Positions 17,401 to 24,083 of a DNA stretch of 33,399 nucleotides are shown piece by piece (the first letter of the stretch is position 1; each line of letters begins with the position of its first letter). A program made the position numbers and the translations under genes. This DNA comes from Polyangium spumosum (GTDB taxonomy: Bacteria; Myxococcota_A; Polyangia; Polyangiales; Polyangiaceae): contig NZ_WJIE01000033.1 in the NCBI RefSeq assembly GCF_009649845.1, positions 1 to 33,399 of the forward strand, given 5' to 3'. A model generated the notes under the pieces. That model did no database searches. It was not told the origin of the DNA and worked only from the letters and a program-made list of their open reading frames with translations.

Positions 17401-19579
17401 AGGACGCGAGGCGGCCGCGCTTGAGACAGCTGCCATTCATCGAAGTACGACCACTGGCACGCTCGCATACCGGGTGCTCCTTCGTGTAAAGGAAACGGGG
17501 GCAACTCTCCAGGCTCCCCTAGGGGCGCACTATGTGGAATGGCTTTTCGATGTCATCGATCGCGACCCGCCTGCTGGTAAAGATCCCGTCCATGACATCG
17601 CCCCCCTCGAATTCTACTTCCTGCTCCTCATCTCAGACAAGAGACGCACTAGATACGTAACCGTTGCTCTCGCAGAGAATACGGACATTTTCGTCGCGCT
17701 CGTTCGGAATCTCTATCGGCGAGAAGGCGAAGAGTCCCCGACGGGGACGGATCCTGCCAAGGTCCAAAGTGCACAGAACGCGTATGCCCTCCTCAAAGCA
17801 TGGAAAGGTTTTCCAGGCGAAGGGCTCCCCGAGAACGAGCGCGACGACAAGCTCGAGGCATGGGCCGCAGAGGTTCTCACGAAAACGGAGGACGATGGGC
17901 GGGGACGTGTAGGCTCCGTCCACGTCGCCGAGGTGCTTGCGCGCGCGCCCGCTGGCAGCGATGGGTTTTGGCCCTGCATCGCCGCGAGGCGTCTCCTCGA
18001 GTCAGGACGTTATACCTCGCTCAGCGAGAACCTCGCCTTGGCTAAGCGCAATCTCCGCGGCATGACGGCACGAGATCTTGACGAGGGAGGTGTCCAGGAG
18101 CGGGAGATCGCTGATCGTTATCGGGAAGCCTCACAGAAACTCGAAATGGCTGGATATCCAAGGACGTCGGCCATGCTGGACGCGCTCGCGCGACGCTACG
18201 AAGAAGAGGCCGACCGTGAGGACGCCGAGGCTCGTAGATTCCGGATCGAGCATGGCGAGCGGATCGTAGCAGACGACGCGCCGCCCACCCCGCGCGAAGC
18301 TACGTCAACTGAGAAGGAATTTGTCTCTCAGATAGTCACGACGGGCGTCGGGCCAGCGCCGCGCTTCGAGGTGCCGCTTCGTCCCCGCATGAACCTCCTG
18401 ATCGGCGACAATAGCCTCGGAAAGACGTTCGTGCTCGAGGTGCTCTGGTGGGCCCTCACGGGCGCCTGGTCTGATGAGCCGGCGCGGCCCCCTTCGCGTC
18501 GCAGAAATGGTCGACCAGTATCCACCGCCACCATCTCCGCCAAGGCGGGTGGCCGAGACCTCATCGGCGAATACGATCCAGCCAAGGAACGCTGGAAGAA
18601 GAAGGGGAGCCGCGCCCTTGCGCCAGGCCTTGGCGTGTATGCACGTGCGGATGGCAGCTTTTCGGTGTGGGACCCCATCCGCAATCGCAAACCCACGGAT
18701 AAAGGCCAACCCGACCTCTCCAGAGGGTACCATTTCGCGCCTCGCGAACTCTGGCGCGGGCTAAACGCGCGTGACGGCAGCACAGTGCTCTGCCGCGGGC
18801 TGCTCGAAGATATCGTGAGCTGGCGGTCCGAACGCCGAAGCGCATACGCCGCGCTTGAAAAGGTTATCGAAAAGCTCTCGCCCCCCGAAGAGCCCATTCG
18901 GTTCGGCCTACCAAAGCGTCTCAGGCGGCTCGATACCCTCAACCATCCCACACTCGATCTTGGTTATGACGCGAACGTCTTCGCGATCCACGCGTCGGCC
19001 GCTGTCAAGCGCGTCTTGGGGCTCGCGTATGCGCTCGTCTGGGCCGTCTCCGAAATTCAAGAGGTCGCCCCCCTAGCCGGGCTCGCCCCGCTTCGGCGCG
19101 TGACGCTGCTTTGTGACGAAGTAGAGTCGCACCTGCATCCGCGATGGCAGAGGACCATCCTCCCCGCAATCTTGGCTGCCATGGAGGCATTGGCGCCCCA
19201 GGCGGAGGTCCAGTTCATCGTCACCACGCACGCGCCCCTCGTTCTCGCCTCGCTGGAGCCGAGCTTCGATCCGGTGAAGGATAACCTCCTCGAGTTTCAG
19301 CAAAATCCATCAGACAAGACCGTGCGCGTCGTCGAGGAGCCATGGCAACGCTTTGGAGACGCGAACACATGGCTCGTGGAGCACTTCGGGCTCAAGCACC
19401 CCCGCTCTAAAGAAGCCGAGGACGCGATCGAGCGGGCTGCGCGGGCAATCGAAAATCCGAAGACGAGCAGAAAAGCTGCGAGGGCAATTGACAAGAAGCT
19501 GCTCGCGGTGCTGCGAGAGACGGATCCTTTTTTGGCTCGGTGGCGCTACATTACCGGAAAGCGAGGCTGGCTGCCGTGA
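14468..19579 (+). CDS. Giant defence-type protein: nuclease-like N-terminus, helical middle, AAA15-type ATPase C-terminus
   Basis: The start is the ATG at 14468 (1703 residues); the frame is open to 14144 but that part is low quality. Residues about 30-165 resemble a restriction-endonuclease-like domain with GWDG at 54-57, VWELSVEKK at 74-82 and DYNKRT at 90-95. The expected E-x-K is E-L-S with lysines shifted. Residues about 205-370 look like an NTPase domain with a degenerate P-loop (LLVRGRTREEAALF, 217-230). From about 380 to 1250 the protein is long helical-repeat sequence. The C-terminus is a complete ABC/AAA15-type ATPase: Walker A GDNSLGKT at 1313-1320, signature-like HASAAVKRVLGLAYAL, Walker B LLCDE at 1547-1551 followed by VESHLHPRWQ, and switch histidine 1588 in TTHAPLVL. 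It overlaps the HNH gene by GTGA. An ATPase joined to an HNH partner recalls Septu; the sensor-like N-terminal 1250 residues do not. An anti-phage role is inferred. Confidence 0.88.
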   Translation: MTRPWDISTEEIQQWASKFEAPSLLPKLLRRLLLATTPLMGIEMRADAGVRYSGWDGIVRARASTPFCPAGLSVWELSVEKKVRKKLDDDYNKRTEEPTKGVRPSLTTYVAVTARAFPGKDAWAQEKRESRDWADVRLLDADDIATWIEQAPAVARWLANVLGRPAYDCRDVDAFLDDWSKRTTPPLPRNLVLAGERRAAQGEELSTWLDSNAGPSLLVRGRTREEAALFAAAAIARGPKAETWLSRAVVVETEDAFRWALRAQGAESQILLPVFDRPDAGQAIAAKARIILPSDSSVPPQKGSTLTLEEQPFAPLAKALEGAGFSEQDAERHIRAAGGDLTSLQYRLGYINVQLPDWARNSPRAELLALLLVGAWVPTQEGDREVVRRLGGDPAVAEQLCADLPSTVMMRVTERVPQGVYRWTSPETAFKLLTRGLTETHLACFRDVVMVVLGTPDPAYELPKAERYMAAIKGKVTAQSDALRLGLAESIARLALEDETFAETHHTRSGSVLAEGLVRWLLRPEAGWLPWASLHESLPILAEAAPNGFLDRVESSLDRQDEGVGHLFQEEQVMFGSSPHTGLLWALEVLAWHPEERVRSRVIRALTRLDAMDPGGAMANRPLQSLDALLRYVMPKSNTTTEERIKLIRQVFQQCAQTGRKLGLGMLEKLRGGVLLNQGRLPQFHDWAPKEDSDNIDMRVVSAQVLALLEDLANDAGDDGHRWADLVRSVLRGPEDVEEQVLEAILTRRDTIDDAEGILWTALRKALTGLDEQDLASERVKSLEKLYDGFTPKDFARAHAWRFEPYQGIPLRPFTRATEDEQALDELRAETISELWKSEDRWALLAKLLREVEKSNYGVDSLGWSLGKSPHSSDVEPRILADTPEEPYAALIASFSIARARKLGLSWLEKLLRRFIDLGRIADAARVAARWDTGKPLWALLEQMGEPLQTEYWKSILRVFGKPSIEELEYAVDHFLAVGREAAALETAAIHRSTTTGTLAYRVLLRVKETGATLQAPLGAHYVEWLFDVIDRDPPAGKDPVHDIAPLEFYFLLLISDKRRTRYVTVALAENTDIFVALVRNLYRREGEESPTGTDPAKVQSAQNAYALLKAWKGFPGEGLPENERDDKLEAWAAEVLTKTEDDGRGRVGSVHVAEVLARAPAGSDGFWPCIAARRLLESGRYTSLSENLALAKRNLRGMTARDLDEGGVQEREIADRYREASQKLEMAGYPRTSAMLDALARRYEEEADREDAEARRFRIEHGERIVADDAPPTPREATSTEKEFVSQIVTTGVGPAPRFEVPLRPRMNLLIGDNSLGKTFVLEVLWWALTGAWSDEPARPPSRRRNGRPVSTATISAKAGGRDLIGEYDPAKERWKKKGSRALAPGLGVYARADGSFSVWDPIRNRKPTDKGQPDLSRGYHFAPRELWRGLNARDGSTVLCRGLLEDIVSWRSERRSAYAALEKVIEKLSPPEEPIRFGLPKRLRRLDTLNHPTLDLGYDANVFAIHASAAVKRVLGLAYALVWAVSEIQEVAPLAGLAPLRRVTLLCDEVESHLHPRWQRTILPAILAAMEALAPQAEVQFIVTTHAPLVLASLEPSFDPVKDNLLEFQQNPSDKTVRVVEEPWQRFGDANTWLVEHFGLKHPRSKEAEDAIERAARAIENPKTSRKAARAIDKKLLAVLRETDPFLARWRYITGKRGWLP

Positions 19580-20193
19580 TCCCGGTCCAACCGAGGGGCC
19601 AGCCGAAGGGCTTCAATCAGAAGGTCTATCGTCCTGGCGTCAAGTGGCTCCGCAATAATAACTTACCGAGACGAGGTGCCGTGCCGAAAGGCGCGGATGG
19701 GAAGAACGTCGAGCTTCATCCCTATTGGCGCCATTGCTTGGACGATCTCTACCGTCGCTATCGTGGCGTATGCGCCTACGCAGCCATGCATATCCCGCGA
19801 ACCACCGGCGCCCGCTCCACAGACCATTTCATCGCTAAATCATCTGCCATCGAGCACGCCTATCGCTGGCGCAACCTTAGGCTCGCATGCACCAAGGTCA
19901 ACGCCCGAAAGGGGGCGTTCGATGAACTACTGGATCCGTTTGAGATTGCCCCGGATACGTTTCACTTGAACCTATTCACCGGCAGCATCTTCCCCAACCC
20001 CGCCCTCGCGGCGGACCTCAAGCACCGCGCCCAGACGACCATCGAGCGCCTCGGGCTCGACGACGAAGACTGCCGCAAGGATAGGCGAGATTACTTCGAC
20101 GACTACCGTATGGGCGAGACGAGTGAAGCCTATCTCAAGAAAAGATGTCCCTTTGTTTGGTACGAGGTTCATCGGCAAAAGCTGAAACGGTGA
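19576..20193 (+). CDS. HNH endonuclease partner of the giant ATPase
   Basis: The start is the GTG at 19576, which overlaps the preceding stop (GTGA), giving 205 residues. An ATG at 19540 lies inside the upstream gene. The HNH core is STDHFIAKS (D83, H84), then YRWRNLRLAC (N100) and KVNARKG (N109, K112). The tail contains LDPFEIAPDTFHLNLFTGSI then FPNP, which I recognise as typical of HNH proteins paired with AAA15-type ATPases in Septu-like loci. The zinc-binding Cys pair common before the DH motif is absent (VCAYAAMHI). The likely role is DNA or RNA cleavage triggered by the ATPase. Translational coupling suggests the two proteins form a complex. Confidence 0.9.
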   Translation: MIPVQPRGQPKGFNQKVYRPGVKWLRNNNLPRRGAVPKGADGKNVELHPYWRHCLDDLYRRYRGVCAYAAMHIPRTTGARSTDHFIAKSSAIEHAYRWRNLRLACTKVNARKGAFDELLDPFEIAPDTFHLNLFTGSIFPNPALAADLKHRAQTTIERLGLDDEDCRKDRRDYFDDYRMGETSEAYLKKRCPFVWYEVHRQKLKR

Positions 20194-20392
20194 ACTGCAT
20201 AGGACGAACAAACCGCCGAGACCCGTCCGCCAGCTCCCGCAACCACGCAATCTGCCATTCCTCGGGCGGCCATGACGCTTCGAGCACCTCCTGGAACCCC
20301 GGCCCCTTCGCCGCCCCATCCGCCACGATATACGGCACCGGTCCGAAAGTGTGTTCTCGGTTCCCCCACGTTGCACGACTCGCAGCGCCCAT
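20135..20392 (-). CDS. Small hypothetical protein, possibly truncated at its 3' end
   Basis: The 85-residue frame starts at an ATG at 20392 with GGAGA nine bases upstream, 24 bases after the SpoIID-like gene. The first 65 residues have natural composition (FGPVPYIVADGAAKGPGFQE, WPPEEWQIAWLRELADGS). The last 20 are antisense to the end of the HNH gene, which converges on it with a 59-base overlap. The original C-terminus may have been replaced when the defence operon arrived at about 20194. I do not recognise the family. It would be the final gene of the minus-strand particle-like cluster. Confidence 0.5.
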   Translation of the reverse strand: MGAASRATWGNREHTFGPVPYIVADGAAKGPGFQEVLEASWPPEEWQIAWLRELADGSRRFVRPMQFTVSAFADEPRTKQRDIFS

Positions 20393-20416
20393 GGCTTCTG
20401 TCTCCGTCGCCCTCCG

Positions 20417-21307
20417 CTACCTCCCAACCATGGCGAGCCCGAACACCCCGAGTGCGGCAAGGCCGATGAACCCCGCCACGCTCCGCCCATGACGGAGCCC
20501 AAGTTGCACGATCTCGACGTCCTCCCCGTAGAAAAACCGCAGGATCCCTTCGCAGTCGAAGCCATGTCCCCCGAGCCAGTGCGCCCCGTTCTGGCTCAGG
20601 CACCCCCGATTGCCAGGATGCGACGTTAAAGCGAGCCGAGTCGGGATCACATCAGCGCCGCGCCGCCCATGGTTATACGTTACGTAATTTTCGGTGCCGG
20701 ATGCGTCCAGCCCCCGCGAGCCATCCTCCCGCCACGGCGCCCCCGCGACATGGTTCGCCAGGATCAGCTTTCCCCCATACCGCATCACGAACCCCCGCGT
20801 CCGGGCCGTCGCGGCCACGCACTCCTCGCTCGCCCCCCGCGAGAACGCCTGGAACACGTCCCCGTTCTTGATCGGCGTCGTCCGCCCGAGCGTCGGATGA
20901 TCCCGCATCGCCCGCAGCACGAATGTCCTCGCAGCGATCACGATCGCCGCCTTCGCTTCTGGATGCGCTCGCAGATGCTCGCCCGCGCATACGCGCGGCA
21001 GATACTCGTCTTCGAGTGAGAGCCACCCCTCCACTGTGAGGATTCGCTCCGGCGCCTCCTCGAGCTCCACGTGCGCCACCGGTACCCACACTGGCTCGCG
21101 CAGCCTCCGCGCCATCTCTCGCTTTCGCTCCCACAGCACGTCGGGTGGCGGCACCGGCAGCCACTTCCGCCACTTCAACGCCTCGGCGACGGCGCTGACC
21201 TCCCCCCACTTCAATGCTTTCGCCGTCACGGCGTCCCTGTACAGCCTGCGCAACGCGTCCGGGATCGGCCATGACGTCTGGGCGATGATGATCCTCCCCC
21301 GGATCCG
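20417..21307 (-). pseudogene. SpoIID-like peptidoglycan enzyme, C-terminal fragment cut by an IS3 element
   Basis: The frame runs from the insertion-sequence boundary (GRIIIAQTSWPIPDALRRLY) to 20417, about 295 codons. It has no start near the break apart from a TTG at 21253. The SpoIID/lytic-transglycosylase domain is clear: HPEAKAAIVIAARTFVL holds the position of the catalytic glutamate. RGFVMRYGGKLILANHVAGA follows, then SHPGNRGCLSQNGAHWLGGH with GILRFFYG. The C-terminus has one membrane helix (SVAGFIGLAALGVFGLAMVG). SpoIID enzymes cleave glycan strands; in this cluster the role could be wall penetration or lysis. The N-terminal codons lie on the other side of the element (22533-22655). Confidence 0.78.
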
Positions 21308-21348
21308 TGGACAAACCCAAAGGCGCGAATTTGCGCTAGGAGAGTTCC

Positions 21349-21648
21349 ATGGCGAGGCGGAAGCGGCGGTCGTTCAGCGCGGAGTTCAAGGCAGAGGCAG
21401 TTCGTCTCTGCCAGGTCGGGGACCGGAGCATCGCGAAGGTCGCGAAGGATCTGGATCTAACTGAAACCGCGCTACGCGAGTGGGTGAGAGCTGACGAGGT
21501 CAACGTCGGCGGGGAGAAACCCCCCGAGGCCCTCACGGGCGCCGAGCGCGAGGAGCTCGTGCGGCTGCGGCGTGAGAACAAGCGGCTGCAGATGGAGCGG
21601 GAAATATTAAAAAAAGCGGCGGCCTTCTTCGCGAAGGAGAGCGAGTGA
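21349..21648 (+). CDS. IS3-family transposase OrfA (helix-turn-helix)
   Basis: The 99-residue protein has the usual OrfA layout. A basic start and helix-turn-helix (FSAEFKAEAVRLCQVGDRSI, then LTETALREWV) bind the element's ends. A leucine-zipper-like heptad region follows (LVRLRRENKRLQMEREILKK). AGGAGAG precedes the ATG at 21349. It ends by overlapping orfB (GTGA, 21645-21648). An A7 run inside codons 87-89 provides a -1 frameshift site that would fuse OrfA to OrfB. Confidence 0.96.
   Translation: MARRKRRSFSAEFKAEAVRLCQVGDRSIAKVAKDLDLTETALREWVRADEVNVGGEKPPEALTGAEREELVRLRRENKRLQMEREILKKAAAFFAKESE
21609..21615 (+). promoter_or_regulatory. A-AAA-AAA slippery site for -1 programmed frameshifting
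   Basis: Seven A residues are read as AAA AAA in the orfA frame. The -1 frame is open from here into orfB without a stop. This is the standard IS3-family arrangement for making the OrfAB transposase. No downstream pseudoknot was worked out. Confidence 0.7.
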
Positions 21649-22520
21649 AGTTCGCGTTCATCGCCGCGGAGAAGGCTTTCTTTCCGGTCACCGTGCTTTG
21701 CGACGTCCTCGACGTTTCGCGCAGCGGCTTCTACGCCTTTTGCAAGCGCCCCGAGCCGCGGCGGAAGGCCTCCGACGCGCAGCTCGCGGCGGAGATCGTC
21801 GCCGCGCACCAGCGCAGCCACGGCACCTACGGCAGCCCGCGGGTGCACGCGGAGCTGCGCGCCAGGGGCCTTTGCGTGAGCCGCAAGCGCGTCGAGCGGC
21901 TCATGCGCGAGCGGGGCCTCGAAGCACGCAGCAAGCGCCGATTCCGGCGCACCACGGACTCGAACCACACGATGCCGCTCGCGCCGAACCTGCTCGGTCG
22001 CCAATTCGACGCGAAGGCCCCGAACGAGGCGTGGGTGACGGACGTGACGTACATCCCGACGGCCGAGGGCTGGCTGTACTTGGCGACGATCCTCGACCTG
22101 TTCTCGCGGCGGGTCGTCGGCTTCGCAATGAGCGAACAGAACGACCGCGCCCTCGCGCTCGCGGCGCTCGAGCGGGCGCTACGCGCGCGCCGGCCGCGGC
22201 CGGGGCTTTTGCACCACTCGGACCGCGGCAGCCCCTACGCCAGCGAGGACTACCGGAAGGCGCTGCGCGAGCGCGGCATCGTGGCGAGCATGAGCCGCAC
22301 GGGCGACTGCTGGGACAACGCCGTCGCCGAGAGCTTCTTCGCGACCCTCAAGGCGGAGCTGGTCGACGCTACGCGCTTCCCGACCCGGGATGCCGCGACG
22401 GCGGCGATCGGTGACTACCTCGAGCGGTTCTACAACCACGCCCGGCGGCACTCGTACCTCGGGTACTTGAGCCCGGTCGAGTTCGAATTGAGAGCACAAG
22501 TGGCCGCGTTTGCGGCATAG
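21645..22520 (+). CDS. IS3-family transposase OrfB (DDE integrase)
   Basis: The 291-residue product has the HTH_21-like start (RSHGTYGSPRVHAELRARGL) and a full integrase core. The catalytic residues are D in WVTDVTYIPTAEGW, D in LLHHSDRGSPY, and E in NAVAESFFATLKAE. The C-terminus has FYNHARRHSYLGYLSPVEFE, the typical IS3 ending. It starts at a GTG overlapping the orfA stop and is probably made mainly as an OrfAB fusion. No disabling mutation is visible. Confidence 0.97.
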   Translation: MKFAFIAAEKAFFPVTVLCDVLDVSRSGFYAFCKRPEPRRKASDAQLAAEIVAAHQRSHGTYGSPRVHAELRARGLCVSRKRVERLMRERGLEARSKRRFRRTTDSNHTMPLAPNLLGRQFDAKAPNEAWVTDVTYIPTAEGWLYLATILDLFSRRVVGFAMSEQNDRALALAALERALRARRPRPGLLHHSDRGSPYASEDYRKALRERGIVASMSRTGDCWDNAVAESFFATLKAELVDATRFPTRDAATAAIGDYLERFYNHARRHSYLGYLSPVEFELRAQVAAFAA

Positions 22521-22532
22521 TGCGTTTGTCCA

Positions 22533-22655
22533 CGGCAGCGGGGGAAGATCAATGACCGCCTCGACGGCCTGGAGTTCGGGCGGCGTAATCTGTTGCGACC
22601 CCACCGCGAGGGGCCATGCATTCAGAATCTCGGAACGAAGTCCTGCAGGATCCAC
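22533..22655 (-). pseudogene. N-terminal fragment of the SpoIID-like gene
   Basis: A GTG at 22655 with a strong GGAGG five bases upstream starts VDPAGLRSEILNAWPLAVGS, followed by QQITPPELQAVEAVIDLPP, and then enters the insertion sequence. It lies 12 bases after the 324-residue gene, as expected for the next gene of the operon. It has the same strand and position as the SpoIID-like C-terminal part beyond the element. Together they would encode a protein of about 335 residues. Read-through into the element adds about 117 unrelated residues. Confidence 0.65.
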
Positions 22656-22667
22656 GACTCCCTCCGT

Positions 22668-23642
22668 TCATGGCTGCGGTTGCGTCGGCAGCGGCTTGGG
22701 TGTTTGCCCCTCGGGGAGCCCTGGCCACGGCCACACGATCTCAGGAGACGGCCGACGCCGACGACTGGCCACGCGCAGCAGGGCGGCGCGCTCACGCAGT
22801 GCATTCCCGGCAAGTTCATGGCCGTGCGCCTCGAGGTTTCGAGCCGCCTCAAGAAGCATTAGGGGACGCGTCTCGTACTGGAAGTGGACCTGAGCGTAGT
22901 TTCGCTCTGCCTGAGACATCCCCAGATCGAACGGCAGCAGAAGGGTAGCCGCCCGATCCCGCATCGCCTGCGCAGCGACGGGCAGTTTTGCGGCTTCGTA
23001 CTCCTTCGCCCACCGCAAGACCTGGCCGAGATTATAACTCGCGGCCTTGACCATGAGATCGAGCGCCGCGGTGCCTTGGATGGCGTTCTCATGGTGGAGC
23101 CCTGGGTTCTTCTGGTACCCCTCGCTCCCAAGCACATCGAGATCGTCGTACCAGCGTGCAATGGGCACCGACGTCCCAGGCTTCGGTATCCATGGCGACA
23201 CGATTTCCGGCGCCGGGTCCACTCTCCGGCGCGCGATCCGGAGAAGCGTAGCTCTATCTCGCAGCGTATTGCCTGCGGCTCGGTATCCCTTGGCCTCGTA
23301 TTCCCTGGCAGCCTGGACGAGCAGCGCTGGACGCGTCTCGTCCATCAGGAGCCATCGAACCATGGGTTGCGTGTCTGCCGGCATGTCGAGCGGCACCGTG
23401 AGCGCATGCGCGCGGTCACGTAACGCCTGCGCAGCATAGACGTGCCCCGCCTTCTCGAAGTTGTTCGCCCAAAACAAAATGGACGGGAGGTCGGTCACGT
23501 GCTCGATGAAGGTCCGGAGCGCAACCCGCCAGCCAGGATCCATGTTGGGGTCGAGATGGATTCCAGGCGTGCTCTGATAATAATCGCTACCGAGCACGTC
23601 CAGATTGTCGTACCACCGCTCGTTGGGCAGCCACTTGTCCAT
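22668..23642 (-). CDS. Helical-repeat protein with internal duplication
   Basis: The start is the ATG at 23642 with GGAGG five bases upstream (324 residues); the longer frame to 23729 adds an unnatural N-terminus. The protein is two copies of one unit. Residues about 9-165 begin RWYDNLDVLGSDYYQSTPGI and the second half begins RWYDDLDVLGSEGYQKNPGL. Each half has two helical hairpins of the type A-x2-YEA-x-GY-x2-A-x3-LRDRA. The second hairpin in each half begins ETRP. The same hairpin occurs twice at the C-terminus of the 948-residue protein of this cluster. No signal peptide or membrane segment is seen. It is probably a structural or assembly component; the family was not recognised. Confidence 0.85.
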   Translation of the reverse strand: MDKWLPNERWYDNLDVLGSDYYQSTPGIHLDPNMDPGWRVALRTFIEHVTDLPSILFWANNFEKAGHVYAAQALRDRAHALTVPLDMPADTQPMVRWLLMDETRPALLVQAAREYEAKGYRAAGNTLRDRATLLRIARRRVDPAPEIVSPWIPKPGTSVPIARWYDDLDVLGSEGYQKNPGLHHENAIQGTAALDLMVKAASYNLGQVLRWAKEYEAAKLPVAAQAMRDRAATLLLPFDLGMSQAERNYAQVHFQYETRPLMLLEAARNLEAHGHELAGNALRERAALLRVASRRRRPSPEIVWPWPGLPEGQTPKPLPTQPQP

Positions 23643-23659
23643 ACGTGCCTCCAGACTCG

Positions 23660-24055
23660 TCAAACCGGATCGTGTGCCACCACGAAGATGCCGCACTCTC
23701 CCATCAGGGAGCTGCCCGGGTGCAACCACACGCGCGCCTTCGCCCTTCCGTCATCGCTCTCGAAGCGAAAGGACCACTTCACCACACGGCCCGGATACCT
23801 CGCGACCGCCATGATCTGCCGCTTATGAACGAGGGGCCCGACCACGACGACAGGCAGATCGGCCTGGATCGAGTCGGGCCCCAGCACAGCATCCCGCAAA
23901 GTAAGGGTGGCAGAGACGCGCCAGCGCGGAGCCGGGTCTTCCCCATCGAGGGGAGGCTGCTCCATGATGATGACGCAATGATTCGACGCCCCGAAATCGG
24001 GATCCGTCTCCACCACGTTCATCGCCTTCTCGCTGTCGATCTCTGCCACCCTCAT
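23660..24055 (-). CDS. Small beta-rich hypothetical protein
   Basis: This is a 131-residue product from an ATG at 24055 with GGAGAG about nine bases upstream. It alternates hydrophobic strands (CVIIMEQPPLDGE, RWRVSATLTLRDAVLG, LPVVVVGPLVH, VVKWSFRFESDDGRAKARVW) and lacks signal peptide, membrane helix or catalytic motif. It lies between the 404-residue capsid candidate and the helical-repeat protein, 17 bases from the latter. By size, composition and position a minor structural protein such as a spike or vertex component is possible, but this is only an inference. Confidence 0.78.
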   Translation of the reverse strand: MRVAEIDSEKAMNVVETDPDFGASNHCVIIMEQPPLDGEDPAPRWRVSATLTLRDAVLGPDSIQADLPVVVVGPLVHKRQIMAVARYPGRVVKWSFRFESDDGRAKARVWLHPGSSLMGECGIFVVAHDPV

Positions 24056-24083
24056 ATATCACCGTCTCTCCGCTAGAGGGACA

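Larger units (their letters stand above)
21308..22532 (+). mobile_element. Complete IS3-family insertion sequence, about 1.2 kb
   Basis: The element is bounded by matching ends: TGGACAAAC at 21308 and its complement GTTTGTCCA ending at 22532. The identity extends three bases outward (CCG) on both sides, and only scattered identity continues inward. It holds overlapping orfA and orfB with an A7 slippery run. I find no clean target-site duplication beside either end choice, so the exact boundary or its history is uncertain. It interrupts a SpoIID-like gene that reads on the opposite strand. Both transposase frames look intact, so it may still be active. Confidence 0.9.

Noticed and set aside
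21300-22540. Target-site duplication flanking the IS3 element
   Set aside because: I compared several end choices (GTGGAC, TGGACA, CCGTGG) and none gives matching 3- or 4-base flanks.
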